Source: an uncultured Eubacteriales bacterium
GTDB lineage: Bacteria > Bacillota > Clostridia > Christensenellales > CAG-138
Assembly: GCA_900545265.1 (NCBI GenBank)
Contig: UQYI01000013.1
Location: 4,601-68,600 of the forward strand
Length of the DNA: 64,000 bases
Reading direction: 5' to 3'
Part shown: piece by piece, positions 24,473 through 33,681 of the stretch
Layout of the letters: each line of letters starts with the position of its first letter
Numbering within the stretch: position 1 is the stretch's first letter
The notes under the pieces: model-generated
Seen by the model: the letters and a program-made list of their open reading frames with translations, nothing else
Database searches by the model: none
What the model was told of the DNA's origin: nothing
Position numbers and translations under genes: made by a program

Positions 24473-25384
24473 TTATTGTATGGCTGCAGCAATCGCCAGC
24501 ATGTCTGCCTGAGAAAGGCCCTTGTCGGTGAATACAGAATAAGTATATCCGTTGGCAGTCCAGATTGCAAGCTGAGTGATCTCTTCGTTACCCTTCAGGG
24601 TCACGGTCTGCTCATCGGCCTGTGCTTCCTCGCTGGCAAGAAAGAGCATATTCACGCCGCTGATATCTTCACTGCCGGGAGCCTTGCGGACACGAAGCAC
24701 CTCTTCATCTCCTTTGTAATAGATAATCTCGAGCATGTCCTGACTCATGGAGCGATATACGACAGAATCGGAACCAGCCGCACTTTCCGGAATCTTTATA
24801 TCGAAACCGGCGGCCTTCTCGGCATCTTCCAGGGTAGCGTGATCCGTGAAGGGGTTGGGGATCTGAGCAGATGATTCGCTTTCTGTCATGGCTGCCGCCG
24901 CAGAGAGGATTTCTTCGGCTTCCATGCCGCTGTCATTGGTCAGGGAGTAGCTGTAGCCATCCAGATTCCAGCTGGCAGTCATGACCTTTCCGTCCTTGCC
25001 TTTCAGCGTTACGCTGATTTCGCTGCGCTCAGCCACGGTGGTTTCTGCATATTCATTGTAATCCCCGCTGATATCCTCGCTGCCCGGAGCCTTGCGGATG
25101 CGGGCTACTTCTTCTTCACCTTTCAGATAAATGATTTCAATCATTTTATCGCCTTCCGTCAGAACACGGTAGACAACGTTGTCGGAGCCGTTCAGGGTTT
25201 CCGGGGCCCGGAAGGTAAACCCGGCAGCCTTCTCGGCATCTTCCAGAGAGGCTACATCTTCAAAGGGATTGGGGAGCTTTTGATCGCTGGTGTGGCCCTG
25301 ATCCCGGTTGTCCTTCTTAACAGTGCAGGCGGCCATGGCCAAAAGCATGAGCGCTGCCATCCATACTGCAATGATCTTCTTCAT
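24473..25384 (-). CDS. Lipoprotein with two DUF4367-like repeats
   Basis: A 303-residue lipoprotein (signal and lipobox MLLAMAAC, Cys at about residue 20). It contains two tandem copies of one domain: copy 1 begins LPNPFEDVASLEDAEKAAGF (about residues 37-56), copy 2 begins IPNPFTDHATLEDAEKAAGF (about 176-195); both carry RKAPGSEDISG and end with a GYSYSL/GYTYSV strand. A third, diverged copy is the outer part of the nearby anti-sigma factor. Its gene lies 46 bases before the sigma gene, so it may be a sensor or a target of this regulon. Confidence 0.85.
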   Translation of the reverse strand: MKKIIAVWMAALMLLAMAACTVKKDNRDQGHTSDQKLPNPFEDVASLEDAEKAAGFTFRAPETLNGSDNVVYRVLTEGDKMIEIIYLKGEEEVARIRKAPGSEDISGDYNEYAETTVAERSEISVTLKGKDGKVMTASWNLDGYSYSLTNDSGMEAEEILSAAAAMTESESSAQIPNPFTDHATLEDAEKAAGFDIKIPESAAGSDSVVYRSMSQDMLEIIYYKGDEEVLRVRKAPGSEDISGVNMLFLASEEAQADEQTVTLKGNEEITQLAIWTANGYTYSVFTDKGLSQADMLAIAAAIQ

Positions 25385-25715
25385 AATGATTATTTCCTTT
25401 CTTTGATTTTGCAGTTTCTGTTGAGGGGCTTTTCTTGCCCTTCTGTCTTATATACAAACGGGACAGGGAAAATGTTGCAGCATAGCAAAAAAATATTTAC
25501 AGAATCTTTTCCCATACCCATGCGCATTCCCACCGGAGCTTATTGAAGGAGGTCTGTGTTTGTGCTATCCTTGGGGCATCCGGTAAAGCACGGAATTTAT
25601 TTCCTATTCGCAGGGATGTTACAACTCTGACGAATTTGCGTGTACAATATAGAGGTAAAGCGTCTGTGCCAACTGTCGTGGCCGGAGTAATATAAGCGGA
25701 GATGAGGAAACGGGA
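25385..25715. other. Divergent intergenic region, no gene seen
   Basis: About 330 bases between the lipoprotein and moxR genes. On the plus strand a possible promoter for the moxR set is TTACAA (25619-25624), 18 bases, TACAAT (25643-25648). I see no riboswitch and no convincing small gene. Confidence 0.5.
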
Positions 25716-26645
25716 ATGAACGATCCAAAGGCGATCCTGGATGAAGTAAAAAAGGCGGTAGTAGGGAAAGACGGTGTGCTCATCATGGCGCTGCTTTCCA
25801 TTCTGGCGGGCGGGCATATTCTTCTGGAGGATATCCCCGGGGTAGGAAAAACCACCATGGCCCTTGCCTTCAGCAAAGCCCTTAATCTGAAGTACAACCG
25901 GGTGCAGTTCACCCCGGATGTGCTTCCCAGTGATATCGTGGGGTTCAGTGTATTCAACAAGGCTACCAACGAGATGGAATATAAACAGGGGGCTATTCTA
26001 TGCAATCTGTTTCTGGCGGATGAACTTAACCGGGCTACCAGCCGCACACAGAGCGCCTTGCTGGAAGCCATGGAAGAGAGAAATGTCACCGTGGACGGCA
26101 AGACTTACCCCGTACCGGATCCTTTTGTGGTCATCGCTACCCAGAATCCGGTGGGTGCTTCCGGAACGCAGCTGCTGCCGGATTCCCAGATGGACCGGTT
26201 CATGGTGCGTCTGAGCTTGGGGTATCCCAAGCCTGCCGATGAAAAAGAAATGCTGGAGCGCAAACAGAAGGGCAATCCGCTGGATTCCGTCCGCTGTATG
26301 ACAGATCATGGGGATCTTGCTTCCATGCGCCGTCAGGTGGAGGAAGTGTATGTGTCCGAGAAAATACTGGAGTATATCATCCGGCTGAACAATGCCACCC
26401 GCACCCATGGAGATATTCTGCAGGGGGCCAGCCCCAGAGCTTCGCTGGCCGTTACCAACATGAGCAAGGCGGCCGCCTGGGTGCAGGGCAGGGATTATGT
26501 GCTCCCTCAGGATGTGAAGCTTATCTATCCTCCCACTGTGACCCATCGGCTGCTTCTTTCTCCGGATGCTGAAGCTGCGGGGAAGAAAGCCGCAGATCTT
26601 GTCAGCGATATCATGAAAAGCGTAGCGGCTCCGGCACTTAAATAA
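25716..26645 (+). CDS. MoxR family AAA+ ATPase
   Basis: A 309-residue AAA+ ATPase with Walker A EDIPGVGKTTMA (about residues 41-52), Walker B LFLADELNRA (about 100-109), sensor ATQNP and the C-terminal lid. MoxR proteins act as chaperone-like ATPases for assembly or metal insertion, typically with the DUF58 and transglutaminase genes that follow here. Start has AGATGAGGAAACGGGA upstream. The three genes run together without gaps and are likely one transcript. Confidence 0.93.
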   Translation: MNDPKAILDEVKKAVVGKDGVLIMALLSILAGGHILLEDIPGVGKTTMALAFSKALNLKYNRVQFTPDVLPSDIVGFSVFNKATNEMEYKQGAILCNLFLADELNRATSRTQSALLEAMEERNVTVDGKTYPVPDPFVVIATQNPVGASGTQLLPDSQMDRFMVRLSLGYPKPADEKEMLERKQKGNPLDSVRCMTDHGDLASMRRQVEEVYVSEKILEYIIRLNNATRTHGDILQGASPRASLAVTNMSKAAAWVQGRDYVLPQDVKLIYPPTVTHRLLLSPDAEAAGKKAADLVSDIMKSVAAPALK

Positions 26646-26646
26646 A

Positions 26647-27609
26647 ATGACCGGGCGCCGCTGCATATACATGGCCTTCCTGCTGCTGGTGGGAACGCTT
26701 CATTTCTTTTACGAGCAGTATATTTCCAGGTATATGCTGCTTTTTGTGTTGTGCCTGCCGGTATTGTCCCTTGCTATGAGCCTTCCCGCCATGTTGACTA
26801 CCCACGTGAGTCTTTCAGGTGAGCGTGAGGTGGAAAAAGGGCGCAGCGCCTCTTTAACCTTGGAGGCAAACTGCCGCTTCTGGCTGCCGTTGTATTGCTT
26901 TTCCGTCCGCATGACCCGGGAAAATCTTTTTACCGGCGAGAAACTTTCCACCGAGAAGCTGTGTCTGTATGGCGTGCAGAACAGCCGCAGGAGTATTGGC
27001 GTGCCAACGGAACGCTGCGGCGTGATCCGGTGCGCTCTGAACCGTGGGTGGGCCTGGGATTACCTTGGCATTATTGCGCTGCCCATAAAAACGGCGGGAG
27101 ATGCGTTCATTACCGTCTTGCCCCGTTCGGAAGAACCGGTGCCTGTTCCGCAGCTGACGGAGGATTCCGCTATTACACTGAAGCCGAAGCCCGGCGGCGG
27201 CTATTCTGAAGAACATGAACTCCGCCCGTACCGGCAGGGGGATGCCATAAATTCCATCCACTGGAAACTTACCAGCAAGCTGGATGTGCCCATTGTACGG
27301 GAACCTCAGCTCATGAAGCGTAAGCGGGTGACGCTTCTGGTGGATCCCGCCCCGGTAGGAGATGATTTGGAAAGTCAGTTGGGGCAGCTGCTGTTTCTAA
27401 CTCGTTCCATGCTGGAGAGCAAAGTGGCCTTTACTGCTTATTTCGGCAGTTTGCGCCAATATATCCGGGAGCAGAAAGATATGGATATATTTTTAAAGAC
27501 CATCCTATCTTCCTGCAAGGACAGGGGACGGGCCCCTCATATCCGCTCCGATCAGGAGGGATTGGTGTACCGGATCCTGCCTGGAGAGGGAAGGGAGGCG
27601 GAGAAGTGA
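26647..27609 (+). CDS. DUF58 domain protein
   Basis: A 320-residue membrane-associated protein. Two hydrophobic helices at the N-terminus (MAFLLLVGTLHFFYEQY; MLLFVLCLPVLSLAM), then a beta-rich part and the DUF58 signature LRPYRQGDAINSIHWKLTSKLD (about residues 197-218). DUF58 proteins are usual partners of MoxR ATPases. It begins one base after the moxR stop and overlaps the transglutaminase gene by four bases. Confidence 0.92.
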   Translation: MTGRRCIYMAFLLLVGTLHFFYEQYISRYMLLFVLCLPVLSLAMSLPAMLTTHVSLSGEREVEKGRSASLTLEANCRFWLPLYCFSVRMTRENLFTGEKLSTEKLCLYGVQNSRRSIGVPTERCGVIRCALNRGWAWDYLGIIALPIKTAGDAFITVLPRSEEPVPVPQLTEDSAITLKPKPGGGYSEEHELRPYRQGDAINSIHWKLTSKLDVPIVREPQLMKRKRVTLLVDPAPVGDDLESQLGQLLFLTRSMLESKVAFTAYFGSLRQYIREQKDMDIFLKTILSSCKDRGRAPHIRSDQEGLVYRILPGEGREAEK

Positions 27610-29813
27610 ACCAGAAGTTTTCTCTTTCTTCGTTTCTGGGAGATTGGGCGCTGCTCTTTTGCGGCGCACTGGGAGCCCCTCTGTGTGTGTTCACTGCCTA
27701 TAAGGTGCCTTTTTCCTGGGGAGAAGCGGTGGTCATGGCGGTGCTGATCACCGGTTTCCTGACCCTTATGTTCGGGTTACCCAAATATGGACCTTATTGT
27801 ATTGTTCCTTTTGGTGCCGGTGTGCTGGCCTATACCATTTTCGGTTGGGAAAAGCTTTTTGAAGGAGCGCGTCTGGCTGTTTCCATCATTCAGCAGGTGC
27901 TTTCTGGTACCATCGGCTTTATTCCACCGCCCATGCCCGAATATCTGGAAGCCGCCGGGATCAGTACCACTCCGTTTTTGGGGGCATTGGTGCTTTCGTT
28001 GGGACTTTTCATGGCCTGGGGGCTGTGCGCCGGGGAATCTGTCTGGCTGTCTCTATCCCTGCCGCTGCCGTTTCTGGCGCTTTCCATTATTTATTTTGAT
28101 CTTCCGCCCAGCCGTATGGCAGCCTGCCTGCTGCTTATATACTTTGGAGGTGTGCTGCTTACCGGCGGCTTGCGTAGGCATGCTCCCAAAGCAAGGGGAG
28201 GGGTCAGCCTGGGGGTTATAGGGGGTATGGCCCTGTTGTGTCTGCTGCTCAACGGTGCTTTGCCGGAGGAAAGTTATGACGGCAGGGATCCCGCGCAGGA
28301 AGGAACGGATCTTCAGCAGACGGTGGAAACGCTTTTTGAAAGCATCAAGCGTCTTTTTGACAACGGAGTCAAAGATACGGAAAATTTGCGCACCCAGGGA
28401 GAACGCCTGCCCAAAGGAGAAGCCGCCTTGTCTGTCAGATCCAGCTACGGCGGCACCCTGTATCTGCGTGGTTACTCTCTGGGACGATATACGGGGGGCA
28501 GCTGGCAGGCCGGACCGGAATATGCCGGCAGTGCACAGGGACTTACCCTGCTGGGCGCTCACTGCGAGTACCAGGGACAACTGATAGAAATAAAAAGTCG
28601 GGGGCAGGGGCTGCTGTACACGCCTTACGGGTATCGTCAGGAGGATCAGGGCGAGGTCACGGAGCATTATGTTCGGGCCCGGGGACTGAAAGAATATTAT
28701 TCATATTACACACCTGACTGGCGGGAAGCATTGGGATCTCCCTGGGAAGATGAAAGTCAACGGGCTTACCGGCAATGGGTGCAGGAAACGTATACTCAGC
28801 TGGATCAGGAGGTCAAGCTGCGGCTGCGTACCATTGCGGCCGAAAACGGCATTTATCCAGGAACGGCGCCTTATGCAGCGGCCCAGCAGGTGGCATCTCT
28901 GGTACGTTCCCTGGGAGAATATACACTCACCCCGGGTGAAACTCCGGCGGGGGAAGACTTTGTTCTATACTTTTTAGAGGAAAGCCGCCGCGGCTACTGT
29001 GTACATTTTGCCAGTGCCGCTACGGCCATGCTTCAGGCCCTGGATATTCCCGCCAGGTATGTTACCGGATATGCCGTGCGCCTGACGGCGGGGGAATGGG
29101 CTACCGTAACGGATGCCAATGCGCATGCATGGGTAGAGGTATATGTACCCGGCGTGGGCTGGGTTATGGTGGAAGCAACGGCGTCTCAGGACAATAGTCT
29201 GCCTTCCAGTGAAGGGGATGCAACGATGCCTACGCCTACACCGGAACCTACAGACACGCCTGCACCAACGGAACCGCCCGCTACGCCCGAGCCTTCGGAT
29301 GAACCGACACCGGAAGAAACAGAGCTGCCCGGAGAGTCGGAACAGCCTACGGAAGAGCCTGCCCCTGCACCGACAGATGTACCGGAAAAAACGGATGCGC
29401 CCGATGGACAGGACGGAAGCGGCGGCTTTATCTCCGAAGATGAGGAACAGGCGAAAAAGCCGGTTAGTCCCTGGTGGCTGCTTCTGCTGTTGCCTGCGGT
29501 GCTGGGAGGCGGCTGGTATCTGTATTACCGGGAGAGCGGCCGCAGATACAAAACGGCCGTAACGCAGGAGGATGGCCGAAAGGCTTTGCTGTATTTGTAC
29601 GGGCGGCTGGAAAAGCTTACCCGCTGGGGAGTGATCTTGCCGGAAAGAGCCGTGCAGCTGGCGCAAAAGGCCTGCTTCTCGCATCACGATATCACGGCGG
29701 AAGAACGGGCACAGATGGAAGAAATGCTGCAGGCGGCGGGGCGCTCTCTAAATCAGAGTATGCCGCGCTGGAAGCGGATGCTGCTGCGGGATGTGCTGCG
29801 ATTGTGGCCATAA
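27606..29813 (+). CDS. Transglutaminase-like membrane protein
   Basis: A 735-residue protein: about six N-terminal membrane helices (residues 10-210), an extracytoplasmic transglutaminase-like domain with the Cys in GYCVHFASAATAMLQAL, His in DANAHAWVEVY and Asp/Glu region GVGWVMVEAT, a Thr/Pro/Glu-rich linker (TPTPEPTDTPAPTEPPAT type), another membrane helix and a C-terminal cytoplasmic DUF4129-like tail. The catalytic triad seems intact. Such proteins with MoxR and DUF58 are thought to form an envelope-modifying or protease-like complex; the substrate is unknown. Confidence 0.92.
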   Translation: MNQKFSLSSFLGDWALLFCGALGAPLCVFTAYKVPFSWGEAVVMAVLITGFLTLMFGLPKYGPYCIVPFGAGVLAYTIFGWEKLFEGARLAVSIIQQVLSGTIGFIPPPMPEYLEAAGISTTPFLGALVLSLGLFMAWGLCAGESVWLSLSLPLPFLALSIIYFDLPPSRMAACLLLIYFGGVLLTGGLRRHAPKARGGVSLGVIGGMALLCLLLNGALPEESYDGRDPAQEGTDLQQTVETLFESIKRLFDNGVKDTENLRTQGERLPKGEAALSVRSSYGGTLYLRGYSLGRYTGGSWQAGPEYAGSAQGLTLLGAHCEYQGQLIEIKSRGQGLLYTPYGYRQEDQGEVTEHYVRARGLKEYYSYYTPDWREALGSPWEDESQRAYRQWVQETYTQLDQEVKLRLRTIAAENGIYPGTAPYAAAQQVASLVRSLGEYTLTPGETPAGEDFVLYFLEESRRGYCVHFASAATAMLQALDIPARYVTGYAVRLTAGEWATVTDANAHAWVEVYVPGVGWVMVEATASQDNSLPSSEGDATMPTPTPEPTDTPAPTEPPATPEPSDEPTPEETELPGESEQPTEEPAPAPTDVPEKTDAPDGQDGSGGFISEDEEQAKKPVSPWWLLLLLPAVLGGGWYLYYRESGRRYKTAVTQEDGRKALLYLYGRLEKLTRWGVILPERAVQLAQKACFSHHDITAEERAQMEEMLQAAGRSLNQSMPRWKRMLLRDVLRLWP

Positions 29814-29847
29814 AAAGACAGGCGGGAGGGCATATCCTTTCCGCCTG
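29805..29847 (-). terminator. Terminator after the HAD phosphatase gene
   Basis: CAGGCGG ... CCGCCTG 7-bp stem (29819-29847); on the minus strand it is followed by TCTTTTT. Confidence 0.78.
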
Positions 29848-29863
29848 CTGCATATATTTATGT

Positions 29864-30520
29864 TCAGGAAAGTCTGTCAATGATACCCGGCAATTCCAAC
29901 GGATCGTCAATAACAAACTCACTGCCCAGATCCTCCAGCAGCTGCCGTCCCTTAAATCCCCAGGCAGCACCGCAGAAATGCAGTCCGGCGTTCCGGGCAA
30001 AGGCAAAATCCACATCGGAATCACCCACGTAAAGCGACTTTTCCGGGGAAACCTTCAGCGCATCCAGTACATATAAAAGGCTGGCCGGATCGGGCTTTAC
30101 GGGGAACCGGGGATCCTGCCCCTGAATGCAGTCAAAAAGTTCCTTCCAATCCTGGAAAAGGCAGTGAAGCATATCTTCTGTATTTTGATGTGGCTTATTG
30201 GAAACTACAGCCAGTTTCAGCCCTCTTTGACGCAGACTGTGCAGTGTTTCCCGGATCCCCGGATAGGGCTGGGTGCTGTCACAAAGATGCACAGAGTAAT
30301 CCGCATAATAGGTTTTCATGACCTGTTCCCATTCCGGCTCCCGTCCCCGGGGCATGGCGCTGCGGCACAGCTCTTTCATACCGTGGCCCACCATGGACTG
30401 GATCTCTTCCTGCGTATAGGCGGGTATGTTATGTGCGCATAAAGCCCGGTTCATGGAAGCGGCAATATCGGCTATGGTGTTGCACAGGGTGCCGTCCAAA
30501 TCAAAAGCAATCAGCTGCAT
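29864..30520 (-). CDS. HAD family hydrolase, phosphoglycolate phosphatase-like
   Basis: A 218-residue phosphatase with motif I AFDLDGTLCNT (residues 5-15), motif II VVSNKP, motif III Lys in FPVKPDP and motif IV YVGDSDVDFAFA. These are all catalytic elements of the HAD Gph/PpaX type. The ATG at 30520 with AAAGGATG upstream is preferred over the longer frame. It is divergent from the DUF2156 gene. Substrate (phosphoglycolate or another small phosphate) cannot be fixed. Confidence 0.9.
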   Translation of the reverse strand: MQLIAFDLDGTLCNTIADIAASMNRALCAHNIPAYTQEEIQSMVGHGMKELCRSAMPRGREPEWEQVMKTYYADYSVHLCDSTQPYPGIRETLHSLRQRGLKLAVVSNKPHQNTEDMLHCLFQDWKELFDCIQGQDPRFPVKPDPASLLYVLDALKVSPEKSLYVGDSDVDFAFARNAGLHFCGAAWGFKGRQLLEDLGSEFVIDDPLELPGIIDRLS

Positions 30521-30542
30521 GGGTTCACATCCTTTCCGAAAA

Positions 30543-30621
30543 CAGCTTGAGTATACCACGACTCGCCCATGGAATAAACCCCTTTTCCAGACTTCACAAA
30601 CCCTTGCCGCCTTGCTATAAT
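30543..30621. promoter_or_regulatory. Divergent promoters between HAD and DUF2156 genes
   Basis: Plus strand: TTCACA (30593-30598), 17-base spacer, TATAAT (30616-30621). Minus strand: extended -10 TGGTATACT near 30550. Confidence 0.72.
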
Positions 30622-30638
30622 GAAAACGGAGATAGTAT

Positions 30639-31526
30639 ATGGACACTTTTGTACGGGTAAACAAACAAAATATTGCTGCACTTGCCCCTTATTTTGCGGC
30701 TTCCCCTAATCGGATCTGTGATAACACGCTGGGTGTTACTTATCAATGGCGGGATATATTCGATACCTGGTATTCTCTGACGGGAGAAGTGCTGACCACT
30801 CGCTCCGTATATCCCCGGATCGGCCTCTGCTATGCAGTGCCGCTGGGACAGGGAGATACTTCTGCCGCCTATACGGCTATGGAGGCGGATGCGGCGATGT
30901 TGAGGATTCCGCTGCGTTTTGCCTGCGTTGGAGAAGAACAGCTCCCTTTACTGGCGGAACGTTATGGAAAAGAACACCTGCGCATAGAAGAAAAACGCGA
31001 TTGGGCGGATTACCTGTATGATCCGGCCGGTTTTGCTTATAGCGGCAAGCGATTTCACACTCAGAAAAATCATGTAAACCATTTTTACAAGGAATTTCCC
31101 GAAGCAAAGCTGGAACCTGTGACGGATTCCATGATGCCGGAAATAGAGGCATTCCTGCAAAAAGTCATTACCCAGCATCCGGAAATGAGCAATGCGGAGC
31201 GGCAGGAGGTTATGGGTACACTGGATCTTATTGAACACAAGGAAGCGCTTCAGCAGTTAAGCGCCTGCCTTCGTACCCGTTTGGGTATCACCGCCATTTC
31301 CGTTGGAGAACGGCAGGGAGACACGCTGTACGTTCACGGGGAAAAGGCTGATGCCGAAGCGGCCGGAGCCTTTCCTTCCATGGCACAGGCCTTTGTAGAA
31401 TATGCGGGAGAGGGTATGACCTATGTGAACCGGGAGGATGATGCTGGGGATCCGGGTATCCGCTACAGCAAAGAACAGTACCGTCCTGTGCAGATGCTGA
31501 AAAAATATCTGGTCACTGTAGATTGA
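30639..31526 (+). CDS. DUF2156 (GNAT-like, phosphatidylglycerol lysyltransferase C-domain type) protein
   Basis: A 295-residue cytoplasmic protein of the DUF2156 family, two GNAT-like halves as in the C-terminal domain of MprF. Visible: FHTQKNHVNHFYKEFPEAK (the conserved K-x-R/N-x-x-N-x-F block), ISVGERQGDTLYVHGEKAD and YVNREDDAGDPGIRYSKEQYRP near the end. The latter resembles NREQDLGxxGLRxxKxSYxP of the family. Ribosome site GGAG at eight bases. No membrane part, so it is probably a stand-alone aminoacyl- or acyltransferase. Followed closely by galactokinase. Confidence 0.88.
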   Translation: MDTFVRVNKQNIAALAPYFAASPNRICDNTLGVTYQWRDIFDTWYSLTGEVLTTRSVYPRIGLCYAVPLGQGDTSAAYTAMEADAAMLRIPLRFACVGEEQLPLLAERYGKEHLRIEEKRDWADYLYDPAGFAYSGKRFHTQKNHVNHFYKEFPEAKLEPVTDSMMPEIEAFLQKVITQHPEMSNAERQEVMGTLDLIEHKEALQQLSACLRTRLGITAISVGERQGDTLYVHGEKADAEAAGAFPSMAQAFVEYAGEGMTYVNREDDAGDPGIRYSKEQYRPVQMLKKYLVTVD

Positions 31527-31545
31527 CAGGCAGGGGATGATCCAT

Positions 31546-32739
31546 ATGAAAAAACAGCTGCTGTTCCTTTTTGCGGAGAAATTTGGAGGGGAAGAACTTC
31601 CACGGGCCTTTTTTGCCGGAGGACGGGTGAATCTCATTGGTGAGCATACAGACTATAACGGCGGTCATGTTTTCCCCTGTGCGTTGACCATGGGCACATG
31701 GTGCCTGCTTCGCCTGCGGAGAGACCGTCAGCTGCGCTTTTTCTCCGCAAACTTTTCGGAACGGGGGATCCTTTACGGATCGCTGGACGAGCTTGCCTAT
31801 GCAAAAAAAGCAGGCTGGAGCAATTACTGCGCAGGTATGCTTTGGACTATGGCACAGCGGGGCATATTCATTCCGCTGGGGTTTGATATGCTGGTTTGGG
31901 GCAATATCCCCAGTGGCGCAGGGCTGTCTTCTTCTGCTTCGCTGGAGATGGCCATGGGGGAAGCGCTGCGGCAGGTTTACGGTTTGGAGTTTTCCAACAC
32001 AACGATGGCTTTGCTGGGGCAGCAGACGGAAAATGACTTTATCGGTTTGTGCTGCGGGATCATGGATCAGTTTGCCATTGCCATGGGACGGAAAAACTGC
32101 GGCATCTATCTGGATACGTCCAGCCTTTCCTATCGATATTGTCCGGTGGAACTGGGGGAGTACGGTATTCTTATCATGAACACCATGAAACGCCGCGAAC
32201 TGGCCGGTTCCAAGTATAACGAACGGCGCAGCCAATGCGAGCACGCCCTGCAGCAGCTGCAGCAAAAGCTTTCCATTCGCACTCTGGGGGAGCTGGATGA
32301 AGCCTCCTTTGAGGCAAATTGCACCCTGATCACAGATCCGGCAGAACGGCGAAGGGCCAGGCATGCCGTATATGAAAACCGGCGCACCATGGCGGCCGTG
32401 GAGGCATTGGAACACCGGAACCTTCCGGCCTTTGGTGCCCTTATGGATGAAAGCCACCGCTCTTTGCGGGATGAATATGAGGTGAGCTGCCCTGAACTGG
32501 ATACGCTGGTAGAGGCGGCGCGCTCTCAAAAAGGTGTTCTGGGTGCCAGGATGACCGGCGGCGGCTTTGGAGGATGCGCCATTGCGCTGGTTTGCAGGAA
32601 CCGTATGGAACAGGTCATCCGCAGTGTGCAGGAAACATATACAAACACCATCGGCCACGGAGCAGAGTTTTATCCTGCATCTGTTGGCGGCGGGCCCAGA
32701 GAGATATTCTTTGAGTCGGCCGAAAATAAAATTCACTAA
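31546..32739 (+). CDS. galK: Galactokinase
   Basis: GHMP kinase of 397 residues that phosphorylates galactose at C1. Signature GRVNLIGEHTDYNGG (residues about 25-39), the ATP loop IPSGAGLSSSASLEMA (about 123-138) and motif 3 MTGGGFGGCAIAL (about 339-351). Length is normal. I prefer ATG 31546 because AGGGGA sits about eight bases upstream, rather than the ATG nine bases earlier. It precedes a sugar nucleotidyltransferase, so galactose 1-phosphate may be passed on to a UDP-sugar here. Confidence 0.93.
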   Translation: MKKQLLFLFAEKFGGEELPRAFFAGGRVNLIGEHTDYNGGHVFPCALTMGTWCLLRLRRDRQLRFFSANFSERGILYGSLDELAYAKKAGWSNYCAGMLWTMAQRGIFIPLGFDMLVWGNIPSGAGLSSSASLEMAMGEALRQVYGLEFSNTTMALLGQQTENDFIGLCCGIMDQFAIAMGRKNCGIYLDTSSLSYRYCPVELGEYGILIMNTMKRRELAGSKYNERRSQCEHALQQLQQKLSIRTLGELDEASFEANCTLITDPAERRRARHAVYENRRTMAAVEALEHRNLPAFGALMDESHRSLRDEYEVSCPELDTLVEAARSQKGVLGARMTGGGFGGCAIALVCRNRMEQVIRSVQETYTNTIGHGAEFYPASVGGGPREIFFESAENKIH

Positions 32740-32760
32740 ATTTTCAGGAGGAAACGGAGT

Positions 32761-33681
32761 ATGGAAAAACCGATTCTGGTGGTTATGGCTGCGGGTATGG
32801 GCAGTCGGTATGGCGGTATGAAGCAGATCGCACCTGTGGATGCAGAGGGCCATGTGATCATGGATTTCTCCATTTTTGATGCCATGCGGGCAGGCTTTGA
32901 AAAGGTTGTCTGCATTATAAAAAAGGAGATGCAGGAGGATTTTGAAGACGTGATTGCCCGGAGGATTCGTCCTCATATGGACATCCACTATGCCTTTCAG
33001 GATATTCATGCCCTGCCGGAAGGCTTTTCCGTACCGGAAGGACGCACAAAGCCCTGGGGTACTGCCCATGCGGTCATGGCGGCAAAAGAGCTTATTGGCA
33101 GCGCCCCTTTTGCCGTGATCAACGCTGACGATTTTTACGGCCGGGAAGCCTATGATACTATCTATCAATACCTGAGTCAACCTCATGAAGCGGGAGCTTA
33201 CGCCATGGTGGGCTATCTGCTGAAAAACACCGTCACAGATAACGGTCATGTGGCCAGGGGCGTTTGCCAGGCTAATGAGGAAGGATATCTGACGGGGATC
33301 CAGGAGCGGCTGCATATTGAAAAGCGGCCTCAGGGTCACATTGCCTATACAGAAGATGATGGGCAAACCTATACGGAACTGGCTCCCAATACCACTGTGT
33401 CCATGAACTTCTGGGGCTATGATCATACTTTTCTTGAGGCGATCGAAGCCAGATTTCCGGCTTTCCTTCAGGAGAATCTGCCCGTAAATCCCCTTAAGTG
33501 CGAATATCTGGTACCTCGGGTGACCAATGATCTTATTGAAGACGGAGAAGCCAGTGTAAAAGTGCTTCACTGTCCGGCGCAGTGGCATGGCGTCACTTAT
33601 AAACAGGATATGCCGGCTCTTCAGGCGTCCATCCGGGAAATGAAAGCACAGGGGCTCTATCCGGAATATCTCTGGAAATGA
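32761..33681 (+). CDS. Sugar nucleotidyltransferase
   Basis: A 306-residue Rossmann-type nucleotidyltransferase. N-terminal VVMAAGMGSRYGGMKQIAPVD is the activated-nucleotide loop with a Lys for pyrophosphate, and INADDFYG holds the metal-binding Asp pair. Ribosome site AGGAGGAAACGGAGT. Directly downstream of galactokinase, it may transfer a UMP to galactose 1-phosphate or another sugar 1-phosphate; I infer this from context. It is not the histidine-triad GalT family. Confidence 0.85.
   Translation: MEKPILVVMAAGMGSRYGGMKQIAPVDAEGHVIMDFSIFDAMRAGFEKVVCIIKKEMQEDFEDVIARRIRPHMDIHYAFQDIHALPEGFSVPEGRTKPWGTAHAVMAAKELIGSAPFAVINADDFYGREAYDTIYQYLSQPHEAGAYAMVGYLLKNTVTDNGHVARGVCQANEEGYLTGIQERLHIEKRPQGHIAYTEDDGQTYTELAPNTTVSMNFWGYDHTFLEAIEARFPAFLQENLPVNPLKCEYLVPRVTNDLIEDGEASVKVLHCPAQWHGVTYKQDMPALQASIREMKAQGLYPEYLWK

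Noticed and set aside
25545..25593. Short TTG-initiated peptide behind GAAGGAGG
   Set aside because: Only about eight codons before a stop. It could be a leader peptide, but nothing downstream supports attenuation.
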